Below, piece by piece: positions 61,611-64,000 of a DNA stretch of 64,000 bases. This DNA comes from Burkholderia pyrrocinia (lineage in GTDB: Bacteria > Pseudomonadota > Gammaproteobacteria > Burkholderiales > Burkholderiaceae): positions 3,100,001-3,164,000 of the forward strand of contig NZ_CP024903.1 in assembly GCF_003330765.1 (NCBI RefSeq), written 5' to 3'. Made by a program: the position numbers and the translations under genes. The first letter of the stretch is position 1. Each line of letters begins with the position of its first letter. The notes beneath the pieces are model-generated. The model saw only the letters and a list, made by a program, of their open reading frames with translations. It had not been told where the DNA came from and searched no databases.

Positions 61611-62537
61611 ATGGATTCGCTCGATCTGAACCTCATTCCCTACCTCGTCGCACTCGACGACACCCGCAACGTGAGCCGCGCCGGCGACCTGCTCGGCGTG
61701 AGCCAGCCGCGCGTGAGCACGGCGCTCGGCCGGCTGCGCGAGTATTTCGGCGATCCGCTCTTCGTGCGCACGTCGCGCGGGATGGAACCGACGCCGCGCG
61801 CACTCGCGCTGCTGCCGGCCGCGCGCGACGCGCTCGCGCAGATCGAGCGCGGCCTCGTCGCGCCGCACGACTTCGACCCGGCCGCGAGCACGCATACGTT
61901 CTCGATCGCGCTGTCGGACGTCGGCGAGATCGTGTTCCTGCCGAAGCTGCTGCAGGCGTTCGCGACGCGCGCGCCGCACGCGAACCTGCGTTCGGTCTCG
62001 CCCGCGCACGACGAAGTCGGACGCGGCCTCGAAGCCGGGTCGATCGATCTCGCGGTCGGCTACTTCCCCGACCTCGACGGCAACAACTTCTTCCAGCAGC
62101 GGTTGTTCACGCACCGGTTCGTGTGCCTGATGCGGCGCGGCCATCCGTTCGAACAGGCGCCGCCGTTCACGGTCGAGCAGTTCCTCGCATGCGGGCACGC
62201 GGTGGTGCGCGCCGAAGGCCGCAGCCAGGAGGTGCTCGAGAAATATCTCGCGAAGCAGCGCATGCAGCGCCGCGCGGTGCTCGAGACGCCGCACTTCATG
62301 AGCCTGCCGTTCATCCTGAGCCGCACCGACCTGATCGCGACGGTGCCGCATGCGATCGGCTATGCGTATGCGGCCGAGCACGCGTTCATCGTGCCCGTCG
62401 AGCCGCCGCTCGCGCTGCCGCGCTTCGACCTGAAGCAGCACTGGCACCGCAAGTACCACAACGATCCGCGCACCGCGTGGCTGCGCGGCGTCGTCGCATC
62501 GCTGTTCAACGACGAGCAGGACGAATGGCCGAAGTGA
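61611..62537 (+). CDS. LysR-family regulator, probable pobA activator
   Basis: A 308-residue LTTR. The winged HTH is at residues about 5-65 (LIPYLVALDDTRNVSRAGDL, LGVSQPRVSTALGRLREYFG, then DPLFVRTSRGMEPTPRA). The effector domain follows (FSIALSDVGEIVFLPKLLQA; DLAVGYFPDLDGNNFFQQRL). Divergent from pobA with 165 bp between, so activation of pobA by 4-hydroxybenzoate is the likely role. Other bacteria use AraC or IclR type PobR, so I give no symbol. Confidence 0.88.
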   Translation: MDSLDLNLIPYLVALDDTRNVSRAGDLLGVSQPRVSTALGRLREYFGDPLFVRTSRGMEPTPRALALLPAARDALAQIERGLVAPHDFDPAASTHTFSIALSDVGEIVFLPKLLQAFATRAPHANLRSVSPAHDEVGRGLEAGSIDLAVGYFPDLDGNNFFQQRLFTHRFVCLMRRGHPFEQAPPFTVEQFLACGHAVVRAEGRSQEVLEKYLAKQRMQRRAVLETPHFMSLPFILSRTDLIATVPHAIGYAYAAEHAFIVPVEPPLALPRFDLKQHWHRKYHNDPRTAWLRGVVASLFNDEQDEWPK

Positions 62538-62626
62538 GCGCCGGGCCGCACGCACGACCCGCGAAAGCATGAAACAATCACCGGATACCGGCCGCCGCAG
62601 GCGGCCGCCTTCGATGGAGCCACTAC

Positions 62627-63256
62627 ATGGGTAAGAAAACCGCGCGGCCCGAGCCGGCCACATCCCGGCCGAGCCGTAAAGAAGCAGAAGACGCGGTCCG
62701 CGTGCTGTTGCGCTGGGCCGGCGACGACCCCGCGCGCGAAGGCCTGCTCGACACGCCCGCACGCGTCGTGCGCGCGTACGAGCAGTTCTTCGCCGGCTAT
62801 GCGCTTGAGCCGCGCGACATCCTCGCGCGCACGTTCAGCGAGGTCGACGGCTACGACGAGATGATCGTGCTGAAGGACATCCGCTTCGAGAGCTACTGCG
62901 AGCACCACATGGTGCCGATCATCGGCCGCGCACACGTCGCGTATCTGCCGAACCATCGCGTGGTCGGCATCTCGAAGCTCGCGCGCCTCGTCGACGCGTT
63001 CGCGAAGCGCCTGCAGATCCAGGAAAAGATGACCGTGCAGATCGCCGATACGCTGTTCGACGTGCTGCAGCCGAAAGGTGTCGGCGTGATCCTCGAAGCC
63101 GCGCACCAGTGCATCTCGACGCGCGGCGTGCACAAGCCGGGGGTCGAGATGGTCACGTCGCGCATGCTCGGCACGTTCCGCACCGATCCGTCGACGCGGC
63201 GCGAATTCCTCTCGATCGTCGCCAACCCTTCTTCAGTCAACCTGACGAATACGTAA
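62627..63256 (+). CDS. folE: GTP cyclohydrolase I
   Basis: A 209-residue enzyme converting GTP to 7,8-dihydroneopterin triphosphate, the first step of folate and pterin synthesis. Zinc ligands are in [20 protein letters not shown] (Cys, His) and [16 protein letters not shown] (Cys). [20 protein letters not shown] and [15 protein letters not shown] are family motifs. It ends TAA directly followed by the ATG of the next gene. Confidence 0.95.
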   Translation: MGKKTARPEPATSRPSRKEAEDAVRVLLRWAGDDPAREGLLDTPARVVRAYEQFFAGYALEPRDILARTFSEVDGYDEMIVLKDIRFESYCEHHMVPIIGRAHVAYLPNHRVVGISKLARLVDAFAKRLQIQEKMTVQIADTLFDVLQPKGVGVILEAAHQCISTRGVHKPGVEMVTSRMLGTFRTDPSTRREFLSIVANPSSVNLTNT

Positions 63257-64000
63257 ATGGAGCCGACGAAGCAAACGGCGCACGCGCCCGTCGTGCTCGT
63301 GACCGGCGCCGCGCGCCGGGCCGGGCGCGCGTTCGCCGAATATTTCGCCGCGCGCGGCTATCGCACCGCGGTGCATTACGACCGCTCGGCCGAAGCCGCG
63401 CAGGCCGCGGCCCGCGCGATCGCCGAACGCGGGCACGATTCGATTGCGCTGCAGGCCGACCTGTCGGATGCCGCGCAGATCACCGCGCTGATCGACCAGG
63501 TGTATGCACGCTTCGGGCGCCTCGACGTGCTCGTCAACAACGCGTCGGTATTCTGGCAGGACCATTTCCCGAGCTTCGACCTCGCGGCGTTCGACCAGGC
63601 GTGGGCCGTCAACTGCCGCGCGCCGATCCTGCTCACGCGCGCGTTCTACGAACGGGCCCGCGCGGCCGGCACGCAGGGCGTCGTCGTGAATGTGGTCGAC
63701 CAGAAGATCAAGGAAAACTTTCACCGCGACCATTTCAGCTACACGGTCGCGAAGGCCGCGCTCGGCAACCTCACGCAGATGCTCGCGCTGTCGTCCGCGC
63801 CCGTGCTGCGCGTGAACGCGGTATTCCCGGGGCTGATGCTGCCGAGCGACGACCAGACGCAGGCCGACTTCGAACACGCGAGCCGCGCATCGACACCGCT
63901 CGCGCGCATCGCGGGCCCCGAGGATGTCGCGAGCGCGATCCTGCTGCTGACGGGCAACGCGTACAACGGCGTGGATTTCGTCGTCGATGCGGGGCAGAAC
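63257..64000 (+). CDS. SDR oxidoreductase, FolM-like, cut by window end
   Basis: The first 248 codons of a short-chain dehydrogenase, still open at 64000. It begins MEPTKQTAHAPVVLVTGAAR with TGAARRAGRAFAEYF as the dinucleotide loop, VLVNNASVFWQ, and the catalytic Tyr/Lys in FSYTVAKAALGN. It follows folE with no gap (TAAATG), so a pterin substrate is likely: dihydromonapterin or dihydrofolate reductase (FolM), or pteridine reductase. The RR after TGA fits NADPH preference. Only a few residues appear to be missing (after VDAGQN). Confidence 0.85.
   Translation, partial: MEPTKQTAHAPVVLVTGAARRAGRAFAEYFAARGYRTAVHYDRSAEAAQAAARAIAERGHDSIALQADLSDAAQITALIDQVYARFGRLDVLVNNASVFWQDHFPSFDLAAFDQAWAVNCRAPILLTRAFYERARAAGTQGVVVNVVDQKIKENFHRDHFSYTVAKAALGNLTQMLALSSAPVLRVNAVFPGLMLPSDDQTQADFEHASRASTPLARIAGPEDVASAILLLTGNAYNGVDFVVDAGQN

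Noticed and set aside
1..64000. CRISPR arrays, tRNA or rRNA genes, prophage
   Set aside because: No regularly spaced repeats, cloverleaf ends, conserved rRNA blocks or phage structural genes were seen.

Overview
The window is GC-rich, densely coding DNA of a Gram-negative beta-proteobacterium, most likely Burkholderia sensu lato (inferred). The grounds are two general porins with AHAQSS / AHSQSS signal-peptide ends, a DUF4148 protein, single-chain AceE-type pyruvate dehydrogenase E1, a protocatechuate (pca) operon beside pobA, DUF1488, and IS3/IS30-type elements. I recognised no rRNA, tRNA or CRISPR array.

Layout. (1) 0-2.7 kb, minus strand: three envelope lipoproteins (a five-repeat lipoprotein, a CsgG-like protein, a Sel1-repeat protein). 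(2) 3.2-5.8 kb: a TetR regulator, then a patch of mobile debris with an IS30 transposase stub, a truncated Cap15-like (2TM plus beta-barrel) defence effector, and an IS3-family element whose end supplies the effector's stop codon. (3) 5.9-17.5 kb, plus strand: a sugar operon with a ROK regulator behind a perfect 12+12 bp palindrome, an ABC importer, glucose-6-phosphate isomerase, a PfkB kinase, glucose-6-phosphate dehydrogenase and a mutarotase-like protein, followed by a porin. Kinase, Pgi and Zwf together would take an imported hexose (fructose is the best guess) to 6-phosphogluconolactone. (4) 17.5-20.4 kb: small genes, an orphan HicB-like antitoxin, a decayed paralogue of its downstream gene, and sparse DNA. 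(5) 20.5-29.1 kb: one 2860-residue cyclic beta-1,2-glucan synthase (NdvB/Cgs type).

(6) 30.2-52.1 kb: a large accessory catabolic region. It holds a flavin reductase, a luciferase-like flavin monooxygenase, two acyl-CoA ligases, two enoyl-CoA hydratases, a creatininase-family amidohydrolase, a RibB paralogue with a degenerate GTP cyclohydrolase II half, an Lrp regulator and a complete pyruvate dehydrogenase complex (E1, E2, E3). Two sister AraC regulators lie within it, and an aromatic-acid-type MFS transporter and a porin follow. The gene set suggests flavin-dependent oxygenation of an acid, CoA-thioester breakdown and hydrolysis of a C-N bond; the substrate is unknown. This is the best candidate for an undescribed system here.

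(7) 52.1-54.5 kb: small secreted proteins, an IS3 fossil matching the intact IS at 4.6-5.8 kb, and a LysE exporter. (8) 54.5-62.5 kb: pcaK, pcaC, pcaD, pcaB, pcaJ, pcaI and pobA with a divergent LysR regulator, converting 4-hydroxybenzoate toward succinyl-CoA and acetyl-CoA. PcaHG and PcaR are not in the window, but a tandem PcaR-like operator precedes pcaI. (9) 62.6-64 kb: folE and an SDR (FolM-like) cut by the window end.
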